A DNA stretch of 64,000 nucleotides from Palaemon carinicauda (lineage: Eukaryota; Arthropoda; Malacostraca; Decapoda; Palaemonidae), in NCBI RefSeq assembly GCF_036898095.1, contig NC_090726.1:41889071-41953070 (forward strand), written 5' to 3'. The notes beneath the pieces were generated by a model. It saw only the letters and a program-made list of their open reading frames with translations, had not been told where the DNA came from and made no database searches. Within the stretch, counting starts at the first letter, position 1. Each line of letters starts with the position of its first letter. The position numbers and the translations under genes were made by a program. Of the stretch, positions 32,122 through 41,364 are shown piece by piece.

Positions 32122-34398
32122 CCTACTGAGACGGATTTTCCCTTGTGTGAACTTTATCGTTTTGCATCTTCGCTATGTCGTTACCTTCAGCCTCGCCTTC
32201 TTCTGGAAAGTTGAGTACAAGGTTCCAGTATTGTTTAATTAAGCTCTGGCCGTAAAGTAAATATTATTTCGCGAAATAATTGATGTTTTGTGGCGGAGCT
32301 GTGCCTCTACCGGACCCGCCATTTTATGGCGTCGTTGTTGTTTTGCATGTCTTATTTAGTTAGCCACAACAACGCTTCCGGCATTATATACTAATCGAAT
32401 ACATTAGTTTATTTAGTCTTCATAGCTAGGAACTTTTATATCGTGTTAGACGCTTTTTATCGGTCATCGATTGACCTCATACCAGTCGGCTACTATAGCC
32501 CCCAGGCCAGGAGCCTATATACAAGTGTTCATGCATGATTTATCAGTGATCCTAGACTAAGTTATGAAGATAGTGGCATTATTATTTTACAATACTTTTG
32601 ACTAGTGATGCAAATGTTTTCGCCTTCAGGGACCATATAGGGGATAGGCTAGTCAGTGATTCTTTCTAGCCTAACCTAACCTTAGGACCCCTATATGCTT
32701 CCTTCATCCCCTGCCTTGGCACTCCCTCTATTTAGCCTTGATCCCTTTTCTGAGTAAAGGGATTTATTGTCTAATAGAGTATTATATCGCCTCTCAGTCC
32801 TCCCTAAAGGAATGAACCCCCTTTAGGATTGCGTCTGAGAGTGAGGTTAGGCTAGCCTACCTCTATGGCTAGGATAGTCTACGACTTTCCTGCGATAGCG
32901 ATATGTCTTCTTCCTTGCCTAGTTCAGGACTTTTAGCCCTGATCTAGGCCGGGTTAGGAAGGTTTCTCTGTTCCATGCTGAAACTGTACTCTTGCACCGT
33001 TTTTAGCTGATCAGCCTAATCTTAGGTTAGGGAGTGTCCTCCCTTCCCTTTGTGGCCGCTCTGGTACAGAAACCCTTCCTGGGAAGACCCCTTTCTTCTC
33101 CCTCCCCACCTATCTCTTGTATAGCCTAGCCTATGCTTAGGTTAGTTTATACTCATCTGTCCCCTGTCCTACAATTCCTCCTTAGGGTGGAAGAGTAGGG
33201 CTACCCGAGCTTCCCTGTGCTGTCCGCTCTGGTACATATACCTTCATAGTGTCCTATAAGGTTAGTTACTAGTGTAGCTCTGCATAGGGGAGTCTCCCCC
33301 CCCCCCTCTTGGGTGTTCCCTAGCCCTCCCTTGGGCTACCTGCTCCCGGTCCCTAGTGACCCCTGCTTGGATGCTAGAGCCTGTCTCTATCATGGGTACA
33401 CCCCCTCAGGGAGGGGGAGGGATGTCTGGAACCCTGACGGTACTTCCTACATCCCTTCCCCCCTCCCCCTGTCTCTCTCTCTATCCGGGTGCCGGTCTCT
33501 TGCCGCCTCTACTGCCGGCAATACCTGCCTCCCTCTTGGTGACTTCCCTACCCTTGCCCCCAGCCCCCCGTGTACCGAGGGACTGCCGGCTGCCGCCGGC
33601 TACTACCGGCGGCTCTCCTACTCCTATCTATTCGTCCGCTTGCCGGTCGATCTCCGGAGTGCCGGCATATACTGCCGGCAACCCGATACTACCTGTTCCA
33701 TCCTTACCCGTCACCAATCCGGCATCCTCCGGCTGCCGGAGCCGCCGCTCCCTGCCGGCGTGCCGCCGTTGTGCCGGCGGCCGCCATCCTGGTATCTAAC
33801 TGACTTTGAAAATTGTCTGTTCTAATGCCAGAATCTATGCTGGAGCAAGCTCCGGCGTGCCGGCGGCTGCCGGATGCCCCGGAGGCGTCAAGAATACTTG
33901 CACCCCCTCTCTTTAGCTATCATAAGACTAGATAGCCCTACCTTGCAAATAGATAAGCTGCTTTGCTTCTAAGATCAGTACCTAGTACTGCTCTATTAGT
34001 GATCATGCTGTCTCTTTGCATTCTTCTATTTCCAGCATGCTATGTGCATCTTAGCGCGGCTGGTTGCCAGAAGCAATTACCCTTAATGAGGCCTTCTGGC
34101 TCTTATCTGGGAACCGAATGAATTCGATCCCAACCTTGTCCTTGGCTTTCCATGGAGTTCCATTATAATGGGAATCCTAGGAAACTATATCCAATGATCT
34201 AGGTCATTTGGATTATCCCAGGACCAGCCTATGGTAACCAGCCGGGCGAGATGCATGGAGCGTGTCTCCTTTACTGTTTCATTCTCTATGCATCACACCT
34301 TCCTTAAGTTAAAATTAATGATTAATGTTAACTTAATTTAAGAGCCACTCCTATGGCTCCCCCATACTCATTTTCTCTTTCTTCCACAGGAGGAGCAG
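32122..34398 (+). promoter_or_regulatory. element B leader region with a CCGG-rich tract and conserved splice acceptor
   Basis: A long 5' region without a frame shared with element C over its whole length (the 170-codon frame at 33,313 becomes 214 codons in C through an indel). 33,490-33,880 is packed with GCCGG words, at least 12. TTTCTTTCTTCCACAG ends at 34,390, nine bases before the Gag ATG, and looks like a splice acceptor. Element D has the same arrangement. A spliced leader intron is inferred; the donor is not determined. Confidence 0.5.
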
Positions 34399-36348
34399 AT
34401 GAAGTGCGATTTCGCCTACTGTGCTGTGAAACGCTCCCAGTTTTACGGACATACGGCGTGCAGGACTCACGCCCCTTGCTCAGACAAGAAAGGGGATTGG
34501 AAGTTCTGGAATCCACTGGAATGTACGGTCTGCCAGGCCTATCTAGTTGAGGCCTTCCATAACCCTCCCTCAGCGGAGGTTAGAGACATTGCTCGTGAGA
34601 AACTGCGCAAGTGGGTGCGTGGTTTTCAGAGGAATGCTACTGGACCGTACCTGGCCACCGAAGAACTGAGGTCCCTGTTGTTCCCTAAGGCCTCCCCTGA
34701 TTCAGTGGTTCCAAAGGAAGCAATCCCCACTGTCCAAATTTCAGTGGAACCTGATGTGGTCATGGCTCAGTCCATGCACGAGTGCCGTTTGGATTCTGAG
34801 GATGATGAACGGATCTCCGACGTCTCGGAAGATACGGAGAAGACGCTTATGGCTCAAGGAGCCGAAGAGGACGAAGACAAGGTGGAATACACCGAGTCGG
34901 AGATTGGAGCTACTCCCTCGTCCATCCCTCCGCCTACTCCTACACCGACGGAATTGTCCCTTCCGTCTACCTCCTCGACCCCGGATCCTTCCTCTTCCAC
35001 CCAAGAACTGATCCGACTGATTAGAGCTGTCATGGACGACAGACTGAAGGAGAACCAGGAGTCCATCAGGTCAATGATTGGATCCAGAGACACGAAGAAG
35101 ATCTCGGTCAAGGATCTCCCAGCTTGCTCTCATGCCAACCCGTGGAGGTATGCAGAGCATATGGTTATTGCAACCGGCAGGATCTTTGTTAGCGACAAGA
35201 TCGGCACGGTCCCGTTGGAAGATGTGGAGTTCTTCCCAAGCTTCGAGGCCTACCCGGACTGTTACGTCCGACTTCGTGCTGAACCTGCCTCGAAGGAGGA
35301 GACCGAACCTAAAGAAGAGATAGTGTTCGATCTCGCAAAGGCCCAAGCTATGCTAGCCAACGCATTTAAGAGCAGGGGCTTTACCTGCTCTAAGCTTCCT
35401 GCCTTGAGCAAGAAGCATCCTACCTATGTCGCACCTGACACTGCGATTCTTCCATTTCTGGAAAAGGCCTTAGCTGCATGCCTTAAAGCGGCGGAAGAAG
35501 GGAAACCCTGCCCTGCACTGGAGGAGTGCAGACCCTTCTCCATCGTGACACCCCCTGACACTAGGCAATGGAAAGATGTCCAACATACTTTCGTCGTGGG
35601 TAGGCTCGATCCTGACGTCGCCGGACGTCAGTTTAATGAAGACCTCCCTAAGCTCAACGACCACCTCCTTCGCCGGGAACAAGACACGAAGGAGAGGCTT
35701 GCAGCTTCGCTTTCTCATCAAGTCCAACTTGAAGTAATGGCCTGTGACACAGCAGTACCCGATCACTACATGGTACTGGCCAAATCCCACTTACTCACGG
35801 TAATGAAGGACTTGTACCATTTCATAAAGGCTCGTAGAGCCTGTCGTGAATTCGTGTTTGTCGGTGCCACCGTGAAACACGAACCCCGGAGGCTGATTTC
35901 CTCCAACATCTGGGGAAAGCACCTGTTTCCTTCTGACCTTGTCAAGGAAATAACTGACAGAGCCGCCACGGAGAATAGGAACCTTCTCCACAAGTGGGGC
36001 ATGTCCAGAAAAAGGAAAACCTCTCAGGACGATGGACCTCAGCCTAAGAGGAAACCTCAGAAGCCGAAACCCCAGCAACGTCAACAACGACGTCAGTTTC
36101 CGGGACCCGCTACCTCCCAAGTGGTTGCCCAACCACAACAGACCTTTCAATTGGTCCCCCAACCGGTGTTGTCACAGTCACCGGTCTTCACCCCTGCCTT
36201 TGAGCAGCCATCCACTACCTTTCATGCCAGAGGTAGAGGCTCGTCCAGGGGTGCAAGCAGAGACGCCTCTCGTCGTCCCTCCAGAGGTAGAGGAGGAAAG
36301 GGAGCTAGCGGCCGAGGCAACAAGTCCTCGGGACACCAGAAGCAATGA
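34399..36348 (+). CDS. element B Gag-like ORF1
   Basis: 649 codons. The N-terminal 55 residues form a Cys/His module (M-K-C-D-F-A-Y-C, H-T-A-C-R-T-H-A-P-C, C-T-V-C) probably binding zinc. Residues about 130-215 are acidic and Ser/Pro-rich. The middle is helical and charged. The C-terminus is Arg/Gly/Ser-rich (R-G-R-G-S-S-R-G-A-S-R), suited to nucleic acid binding. The product is expected to be the structural protein of the element, by position and composition. The start ATG follows directly after the putative splice acceptor. Compared with element C I see three substitutions in 649. Its end overlaps ORF2 in the +1 register. Confidence 0.85.
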   Translation: MKCDFAYCAVKRSQFYGHTACRTHAPCSDKKGDWKFWNPLECTVCQAYLVEAFHNPPSAEVRDIAREKLRKWVRGFQRNATGPYLATEELRSLLFPKASPDSVVPKEAIPTVQISVEPDVVMAQSMHECRLDSEDDERISDVSEDTEKTLMAQGAEEDEDKVEYTESEIGATPSSIPPPTPTPTELSLPSTSSTPDPSSSTQELIRLIRAVMDDRLKENQESIRSMIGSRDTKKISVKDLPACSHANPWRYAEHMVIATGRIFVSDKIGTVPLEDVEFFPSFEAYPDCYVRLRAEPASKEETEPKEEIVFDLAKAQAMLANAFKSRGFTCSKLPALSKKHPTYVAPDTAILPFLEKALAACLKAAEEGKPCPALEECRPFSIVTPPDTRQWKDVQHTFVVGRLDPDVAGRQFNEDLPKLNDHLLRREQDTKERLAASLSHQVQLEVMACDTAVPDHYMVLAKSHLLTVMKDLYHFIKARRACREFVFVGATVKHEPRRLISSNIWGKHLFPSDLVKEITDRAATENRNLLHKWGMSRKRKTSQDDGPQPKRKPQKPKPQQRQQRRQFPGPATSQVVAQPQQTFQLVPQPVLSQSPVFTPAFEQPSTTFHARGRGSSRGASRDASRRPSRGRGGKGASGRGNKSSGHQKQ

Positions 36349-38227
36349 AGTGCTTCCGGTGGGAGGAAGACTCCGCCAATTCCAGGATCGTTGGACCTTC
36401 GATCCTTGGGCACACAGCATCATCAAGAACGGTCTAGGCTGGAGTTGGGTGCAACCACCCCCAATCTTCCAGCGGTTCTTTCAACCATCAACCCCCATTC
36501 TGGAAGAATATGTTCTAGACCTCTTGAACAAGAAGGTGATAAGGAAGGTAAAGTCCACCAGGTTCCAAGGGAGACTGTTTTGCGTTCCCAAGAAGGACTC
36601 AGACAAGCTCAGAGTCATTCTGGACTTATCCCCCCTCAACAAGTTCATAGAGAACAACAAATTCAAGATGCTGACGCTTCAACAAATAAGGACCCTTCTA
36701 CCTCAAGGTTCCTACACGGTCTCTATAGACCTGGCGGATGCCTATTGGCACATTCCAATGAACCATCACGCTTCCTCCTACCTAGGATTTCGACTCCAAA
36801 GGAAAAGCTACGCCTTCCGGGCCATGCCATTCGGCCTCAATGTGGCCCCTCGGATCTTCACAAAGCTGGCGGATGCCATAGTACAACAGCTCCGCCTAAG
36901 AAACGTCCAGGTGATGGCCTACCTCGACGACTGGCTAGTCTGGGCTCCCTCGCCCGAAGAGTGTACAAAGTCTTGCGACGAAGTTACCCAGTACCTAGAA
37001 CACCTGGGATTCAAGATCAACGAGAAGAAATCTCGCCTCTCTCCGGCTCAGAAGTTTCAGTGGTTGGGAATCCACTGGAATCTTCAGTCACACCGCCTTT
37101 CCATCCCCCAGAAGAAAAGGAAGGAAATAGCAGGGTCTGTCAAGCGACTACTGAAATCCAAACGCATTTCAAGACGACAGCAGGAACGAGTTCTAGGCTC
37201 TCTACAATTCGCCTCAGTGACAAACCCAGTGCTTCGTGCACAGCTAAAGGATGCCGCGGGAGTCTGGAGACGATCGGCATCCATCGCTCGAAGAGACCTC
37301 AAGAGACGGCTTCCAAACAGACTTCGACGCCTCCTAAAGCCGTGGTCGGAAGCAATGGCCCTGAAAAGGTCCATTCCTCTCCAACACCCTCCTCCATCAC
37401 TCAACATCCACACGGATGCCTCACTGGAGGGCTGGGGAGGTCACTCCCACCTGAAACAAGCTCAAGGGACCTGGTCTCCACTATTCAAGACGTTCCACAT
37501 AAACATCTTGGAGGCCATGGCGGTCCTTCTTACTCTGAAGAAGCTATCCCCGCCGCCCTCGATCCACATCCGTCTAACCCTAGACAACTCGGTGGTAGTT
37601 CGTTGTCTCAATCGCCAGGGCTCAAGATCGCCCCAGATAAATCAGGTGCTTCTCCCAATCTTCCGTCTGGCGGAGAAGAAGAAGTGGCACCTGTCTGCAG
37701 TTCACCTACAAGGATTCCGCAACGTGACAGCGGATGCTCTATCTCGGACAAACCCGATAGAGTCGGAATGGTCTCTAGACGCAAGATCATTCTCCTTCAT
37801 CTCCAATCAAGTCCCAGAACTTCAGATAGATCTCTTTGCAACGAGCGACAACAATCAACTTCCTCTGTACGTAGCCCCGTACGAGGACCCCAAAGCAGAA
37901 GCGGTGGACGCCATGTCACTGGACTGGAACAGATGGTCGAAGATATACCTGTTCCCTCCCACCAACCTTCTGTTGAAAGTCCTCTCCAAATTGAGAACCT
38001 TCAAAGGGACAGCGGCCCTAGTGGCTCCCAAGTGGCCCCGGAGCAACTGGTACCCCCTGGTCCTGGAGCTGCAGCCCAAGCTGATCCCTCTCCCGGGCCC
38101 AGTTCTCTCTCAACAAGTACAGAAGTCGACTGTCTTCGCTTCATCATCGAAAATCAAGGACCTTCATCTCATGATTTTCTCTCCCTTGCCGCAAAGAAGA
38201 GGTTTGGGATCTCGAAGAAAAGTCTAG
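36032..38227 (+). CDS. element B reverse transcriptase - RNase H - methyltransferase-like protein (ORF2)
   Basis: Open for 731 codons from an ATG inside ORF1; the true start is uncertain, and RT homology begins near residue 115. The RT region holds F-C-V-P-K-K, L-D-L-S-P-L-N, S-I-D-L-A-D-A-Y-W, and the catalytic M-A-Y-L-D-D-W (Y-L-D-D at residues 297-300). RNase H motifs follow: H-T-D-A-S, L-E-A-M-A-V, L-D-N-S and T-A-D-A-L-S-R. A domain with I-D-L-F-A-T and L-F-P-P-T comes next. It aligns by eye with the Dam-like region of DIRS1 elements but has F-P-P where adenine methyltransferases have [ND]-P-P-[YF]. No integrase or protease is present. It copies element RNA into circular DNA. Confidence 0.93.
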   Translation: MDLSLRGNLRSRNPSNVNNDVSFRDPLPPKWLPNHNRPFNWSPNRCCHSHRSSPLPLSSHPLPFMPEVEARPGVQAETPLVVPPEVEEERELAAEATSPRDTRSNEVLPVGGRLRQFQDRWTFDPWAHSIIKNGLGWSWVQPPPIFQRFFQPSTPILEEYVLDLLNKKVIRKVKSTRFQGRLFCVPKKDSDKLRVILDLSPLNKFIENNKFKMLTLQQIRTLLPQGSYTVSIDLADAYWHIPMNHHASSYLGFRLQRKSYAFRAMPFGLNVAPRIFTKLADAIVQQLRLRNVQVMAYLDDWLVWAPSPEECTKSCDEVTQYLEHLGFKINEKKSRLSPAQKFQWLGIHWNLQSHRLSIPQKKRKEIAGSVKRLLKSKRISRRQQERVLGSLQFASVTNPVLRAQLKDAAGVWRRSASIARRDLKRRLPNRLRRLLKPWSEAMALKRSIPLQHPPPSLNIHTDASLEGWGGHSHLKQAQGTWSPLFKTFHINILEAMAVLLTLKKLSPPPSIHIRLTLDNSVVVRCLNRQGSRSPQINQVLLPIFRLAEKKKWHLSAVHLQGFRNVTADALSRTNPIESEWSLDARSFSFISNQVPELQIDLFATSDNNQLPLYVAPYEDPKAEAVDAMSLDWNRWSKIYLFPPTNLLLKVLSKLRTFKGTAALVAPKWPRSNWYPLVLELQPKLIPLPGPVLSQQVQKSTVFASSSKIKDLHLMIFSPLPQRRGLGSRRKV

Positions 38228-39159
38228 ACTTCCTAGAGGAATACAAGACCGAATCCACGAGACGGCAATACGAATCATCCTGGAGGAAATGGGTCTCCTT
38301 TGTTAAAGCAAAAAATCCTAAAGAAATCACCATTGATTTCTGTATGTCCTTCTTCATTCACCTTCATGGACAAGGATTAGCAGCCAATACGATTTCAACT
38401 TGCAAATCGGCTTTGACTAGACCAATTCTATATGCTTTCCAAATTGATCTGTCCAACGACATCTTTAACAAACTGCCGAAAGCATGTGCTCGCCTACGCC
38501 CAGCACCCCCTCCGAAACCGATCTCCTGGTCACTAGACAAGGTGCTCCATTTCGCCTCCAACTTGGACAATGATTCATGCCCCCTCAAGGATCTGACTCA
38601 GAAAGTTATATTTTTATTTGCTCTCGCCTCGGGAGCTCGAGTCAGCGAAATAGTGGCATTATCAAGAGAAGAGGGACACATCCTGTTTGCTGATTCAGGA
38701 GAAGTGACCCTCTCCCCCGATCCGACGTTTCTCGCCAAAAATGAATTACCCACCAAAAGATGGGGCCCTTGGAGAATATGCCCCCTGAAGGAGGATGTCT
38801 CTCTATGTCCAGTAGAGAGTCTCAAGGTCTATCTTCGCAGAACTTCAAACTTTGGTGGAGGCCAACTCTTCAAAGGAGAAACATCGGGCAGCGACCTGTC
38901 ACTGAAACAATTAAGAGCGAAAATCACCTACTTCATTCGCAGAGCGGATCCGAACAGTACACCCGCTGGTCATGATCCTAGAAAAGTGGCATCTTCTCTG
39001 AACTTCTTTCAGAGCATAGACTTCGAGAGCCTTAAGAACTTTACGGGCTGGAAGTCCTCGCGAGTTTTCTTTAAACATTATGCGAAACAAGTGCACGAAA
39101 TCAAACATTTTGTGGTAGCCGCAGGTAGTGTTATGAAACCTGCACCTAACTCTGCGTAG
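36391..39159 (+). CDS. element B tyrosine recombinase (ORF3), overlapping all of the RT domain
   Basis: The frame is open for 922 codons in the -1 register relative to ORF2. It overlaps ORF2 for 1.84 kb before the recombinase itself starts (about residue 600). SAM-like N-terminal and catalytic domains follow. The catalytic residues visible are Arg in G-A-R-V-S-E (residue 750), His and Arg in H-D-P-R (861 and 864), Trp in G-W-K-S-S, and Tyr in K-H-Y-A-K-Q (897). The enzyme should insert circular cDNA without target duplication. How it is translated is unknown: internal initiation, splicing or frameshift are all open. Whether the long upstream overlap is really translated cannot be told. Confidence 0.85.
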   Translation: MDLRSLGTQHHQERSRLELGATTPNLPAVLSTINPHSGRICSRPLEQEGDKEGKVHQVPRETVLRSQEGLRQAQSHSGLIPPQQVHREQQIQDADASTNKDPSTSRFLHGLYRPGGCLLAHSNEPSRFLLPRISTPKEKLRLPGHAIRPQCGPSDLHKAGGCHSTTAPPKKRPGDGLPRRLASLGSLARRVYKVLRRSYPVPRTPGIQDQREEISPLSGSEVSVVGNPLESSVTPPFHPPEEKEGNSRVCQATTEIQTHFKTTAGTSSRLSTIRLSDKPSASCTAKGCRGSLETIGIHRSKRPQETASKQTSTPPKAVVGSNGPEKVHSSPTPSSITQHPHGCLTGGLGRSLPPETSSRDLVSTIQDVPHKHLGGHGGPSYSEEAIPAALDPHPSNPRQLGGSSLSQSPGLKIAPDKSGASPNLPSGGEEEVAPVCSSPTRIPQRDSGCSISDKPDRVGMVSRRKIILLHLQSSPRTSDRSLCNERQQSTSSVRSPVRGPQSRSGGRHVTGLEQMVEDIPVPSHQPSVESPLQIENLQRDSGPSGSQVAPEQLVPPGPGAAAQADPSPGPSSLSTSTEVDCLRFIIENQGPSSHDFLSLAAKKRFGISKKSLDFLEEYKTESTRRQYESSWRKWVSFVKAKNPKEITIDFCMSFFIHLHGQGLAANTISTCKSALTRPILYAFQIDLSNDIFNKLPKACARLRPAPPPKPISWSLDKVLHFASNLDNDSCPLKDLTQKVIFLFALASGARVSEIVALSREEGHILFADSGEVTLSPDPTFLAKNELPTKRWGPWRICPLKEDVSLCPVESLKVYLRRTSNFGGGQLFKGETSGSDLSLKQLRAKITYFIRRADPNSTPAGHDPRKVASSLNFFQSIDFESLKNFTGWKSSRVFFKHYAKQVHEIKHFVVAAGSVMKPAPNSA

Positions 39160-39953
39160 AACAGTGAGTTACTTGGGACTCTAACTCTTCGGGTGCCTAT
39201 GTTGACCCTCGAGTGATTCATAGTGATGTCTAAAAACACTTAGTGCTTTTATAACTGTTCTTATCCCAGGTGAAATGTCATAGTGTCACACAAGTGCCGC
39301 ATGCCTTGAGCATGATGTGTTATTTAAAGACTTGCGTTCCTCGAGAACGAGTACCTACTAATCCTGAAATTCCCTTTCAGATTCAAGAGCAAGCCTTTAT
39401 TTCTATGTACATTATTATTACTGTAAATGAACTTTACTTTTTGCTGTAAATTATTTAATTTCTGCATTGTGAAATAAAATTTCTATTTTATTACTTGTGC
39501 GTCTCTTTCAGCTCCTACTTACTATGAAATACATACTGTCATAGTTTTATTTATTCCTCCTTTCTTATGGTCATGAAGAATTTAAGATGTCTATTCTTAA
39601 ATTATATTCACCTTGTCTCAGTAAGGTTCCTACACGAATACTTACTTCTGATAATCAGGAGATGAACCCTACACACAGTGCCCAACCACCACTGACCTAC
39701 TTCAGAATGTTCCTATACAAATATCAAACATTCTGCTTCATCTCTAAGCTCTTAAAAGCTCTTCTGTCAAGATGAATAGCCCTTCAATACCACTTTGACG
39801 TCGGCATAGCCCATGGGAACTTCCTACCAATGGGGGGCAGGATACTTCGTTCCTATGGTTCTTACCTAAGATTACTTTGCTATTTTTGTCAATGCCTAGG
39901 CACTTACCTCTGGGGGGAAAATCTACCACGATACATTGATTCTCTGGTACTCT
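39160..39953 (+). other. element B 3' non-coding region
   Basis: Between the recombinase stop and the internal complementary region. AATAAA at about 39,472 is a candidate poly(A) signal. Confidence 0.55.
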
Positions 39954-40047
39954 TCCATCAGGACGCCATGGCTTGAGCCCAAAAAACGGATTTTGAGCGA
40001 AGCGAAAAATCTATTTTTGGGTGAGATAGCCATGGCGTCCTGATGGA
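39954..40047. repeat. element B internal complementary region
   Basis: CCATGGCTTGAGCCCAAA is the complement of the left end. The adjoining AAACGGATTTTGAGCG and what follows to 40,047 is the complement of the right end, including the 46 bases found only there. The two meet near 39,985, as in a circle junction. Confidence 0.92.
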
Positions 40048-40106
40048 CCCTCCCTACTACTTCGTCAGTTTGTTCCCACCCTACACAATTGTATCATGGT
40101 GATGGG

Positions 40107-40510
40107 CAGCAACTGGCGCCAGGATAAAGACGCTCGTGACGTCATTAGAGCAATGGCGTCCGTTTGTTTACGTCTCGAGTATCAGTAGTAGCCACGAGTG
40201 AGATTAGCTGTGGAACGGCTCCCAGCTATTCTCAGCCCTTACACACCGAAGCGTTAACTCTGTTCGGGGTGGAGATAGCTATGTGGCACGACCAGACATG
40301 CGTGTCCCCTGTTGTATTACGATGTCTTAAAGGGAAACCTTTGAGATACTCGCTCCAGAAGTTAGAATTCTGTGATAACCTGTGGTTAAATTCTCTGGGA
40401 ATATCTTAGTAGTCTTATACCCAAGGAAGCTACCAAACAGGAACCTTCCATCAGGACGCCATGGCTATCTCACCCAAAAATAGATTTTTCGCTTCGCTCA
40501 AAATCCGTTT
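40107..40510. repeat. element B right inverted terminal repeat and terminus
   Basis: Complement of the left repeat, plus the right-specific outer end (GCTTCGCTCAAAATCCG). It contains the mirror 81-codon frame at 40,164-40,409. Confidence 0.92.
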
Positions 40511-40551
40511 TATATTGATTTTTATGATTTCAGATTCATAAACAACTTTTA

Positions 40552-40870
40552 TAGGTCAATATTAAAGAGATGTTGCTTGTAAAATATAAATATTACAGTA
40601 ATCGTAGAATTACATATAGGTCATTGAGTAGGCTCAATATTAGAGAGATGTTGCTTGTAAAATATAAATATTACAGTGATCGTAGAATTATATGTAGGTC
40701 ATTAAGTAGGCTCAATATTAGAGAGACATTGCTTGTAAAATATAAATATTACAGTAATTGTAGAATTATAAATAGGTCATTGAGTAGGCTCAATATTAGA
40801 GAGATGTTGCTTGTAAAATATAAATATTACAGTAATCGTAGAATTATATATAGGTCATTTAGTAGGCTTA
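40552..40870. repeat. 78-bp tandem repeat abutting a receptor splice donor
   Basis: About four units of 78 bp starting GATGTTGCTTGTAAAATA. The last unit runs into the donor of receptor exon 6 (complement of GGCTTAC at 40,866-40,871). Because 78 is a multiple of three, the plus strand shows an artefactual repetitive frame at 40,570-40,941. Confidence 0.85.
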
Positions 40871-40871
40871 C

Positions 40872-41097
40872 CTATATTAATAAGGCAGAAAAGGTACCAA
40901 AAACACAACAGTATTCTCTCAGACCAACTGTGTGCATTTAGTAGAGTCCCTTGGTTGACCATAGTTCGGAACATATTGAAAGAATAGACCTGGAGGTCGA
41001 GTGTAGGTTCCTTTCCTTTGATATACCCCGACGACATTGAAATTACCTTCATAATTGGTCCGGTTGTTAAAGCTGTGGCAATGAGGCACAACCAAAC
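40872..41097 (-). CDS. ionotropic receptor exon 6 (TM1, pore loop, TM2)
   Basis: 226 nt. Acceptor TTAATACAG, donor ATATAG/GTAAGC. Phase 0 in, one nucleotide carried out. It encodes TM1 (V-W-L-C-L-I-A-T-A-L), then a linker, then the channel signature S-F-N-M-F-R-T-M-V-N-Q-G, H-S-W-S-E-R and L-L-C-F-W-Y-L-F-C-L-I. This is the pore and TM2 pattern of arthropod ionotropic receptors, which conduct cations on ligand binding in sensory neurons. It is flanked by two large introns, each holding a DIRS element (B downstream, D upstream). Confidence 0.93.
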
Positions 41098-41303
41098 CTG
41101 TATTAAAATAAGATTTGCTTGAAAATTATTTCATTTTGGTTTTGAGAAGATAAAGACAGATGCGTGAAAAACATATTTTGGCTTTCAATAGGATATCTTG
41201 AATTTGAAATTTACTCCAATCATTATTCTGCATTCAAAAAGATGATAATAGTTAGATGTCTTATAAGTTGATTTTCAATTTGATTTAGATTCAGAAAAAA
41301 AAT

Positions 41304-41308
<5 letters not shown>

Positions 41309-41360
<52 letters not shown>
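41309..41360. repeat. (TA)n microsatellite
   Basis: A pure TA run of about 50 bp. Confidence 0.95.

Positions 41361-41364
<4 letters not shown>

Larger units (their letters stand above)
31751..40510 (+). mobile_element. DIRS element B (intact-looking DIRS1-like retrotransposon)
   Basis: 8.76 kb in receptor intron 6, on the strand opposite the receptor. Inverted terminal repeats of about 370 bp, a 2.3-kb leader, three overlapping open ORFs and an internal complementary region. The left end is TTTGGGCTCAAGCCATGG. The right end carries about 46 extra bases ending AAAATCCGTTT. No target duplication is seen, as expected for tyrosine-recombinase insertion. Almost identical to element C, 20.8 kb away. 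All three frames are open, so it may be autonomous. Confidence 0.95.

Noticed and set aside
33313..33825. A proline-rich frame of 170 codons in the leader of element B (214 codons in C)
   Set aside because: The frame end changes between two copies that are otherwise almost identical because of a single indel. A second overlapping frame there is equally open. It fits a GC-rich leader, not a gene.
40570..40941. A repetitive 123-codon plus-strand protein
   Set aside because: It arises from a 78-bp tandem repeat whose length is a multiple of three. It runs across a splice donor of the minus-strand receptor.
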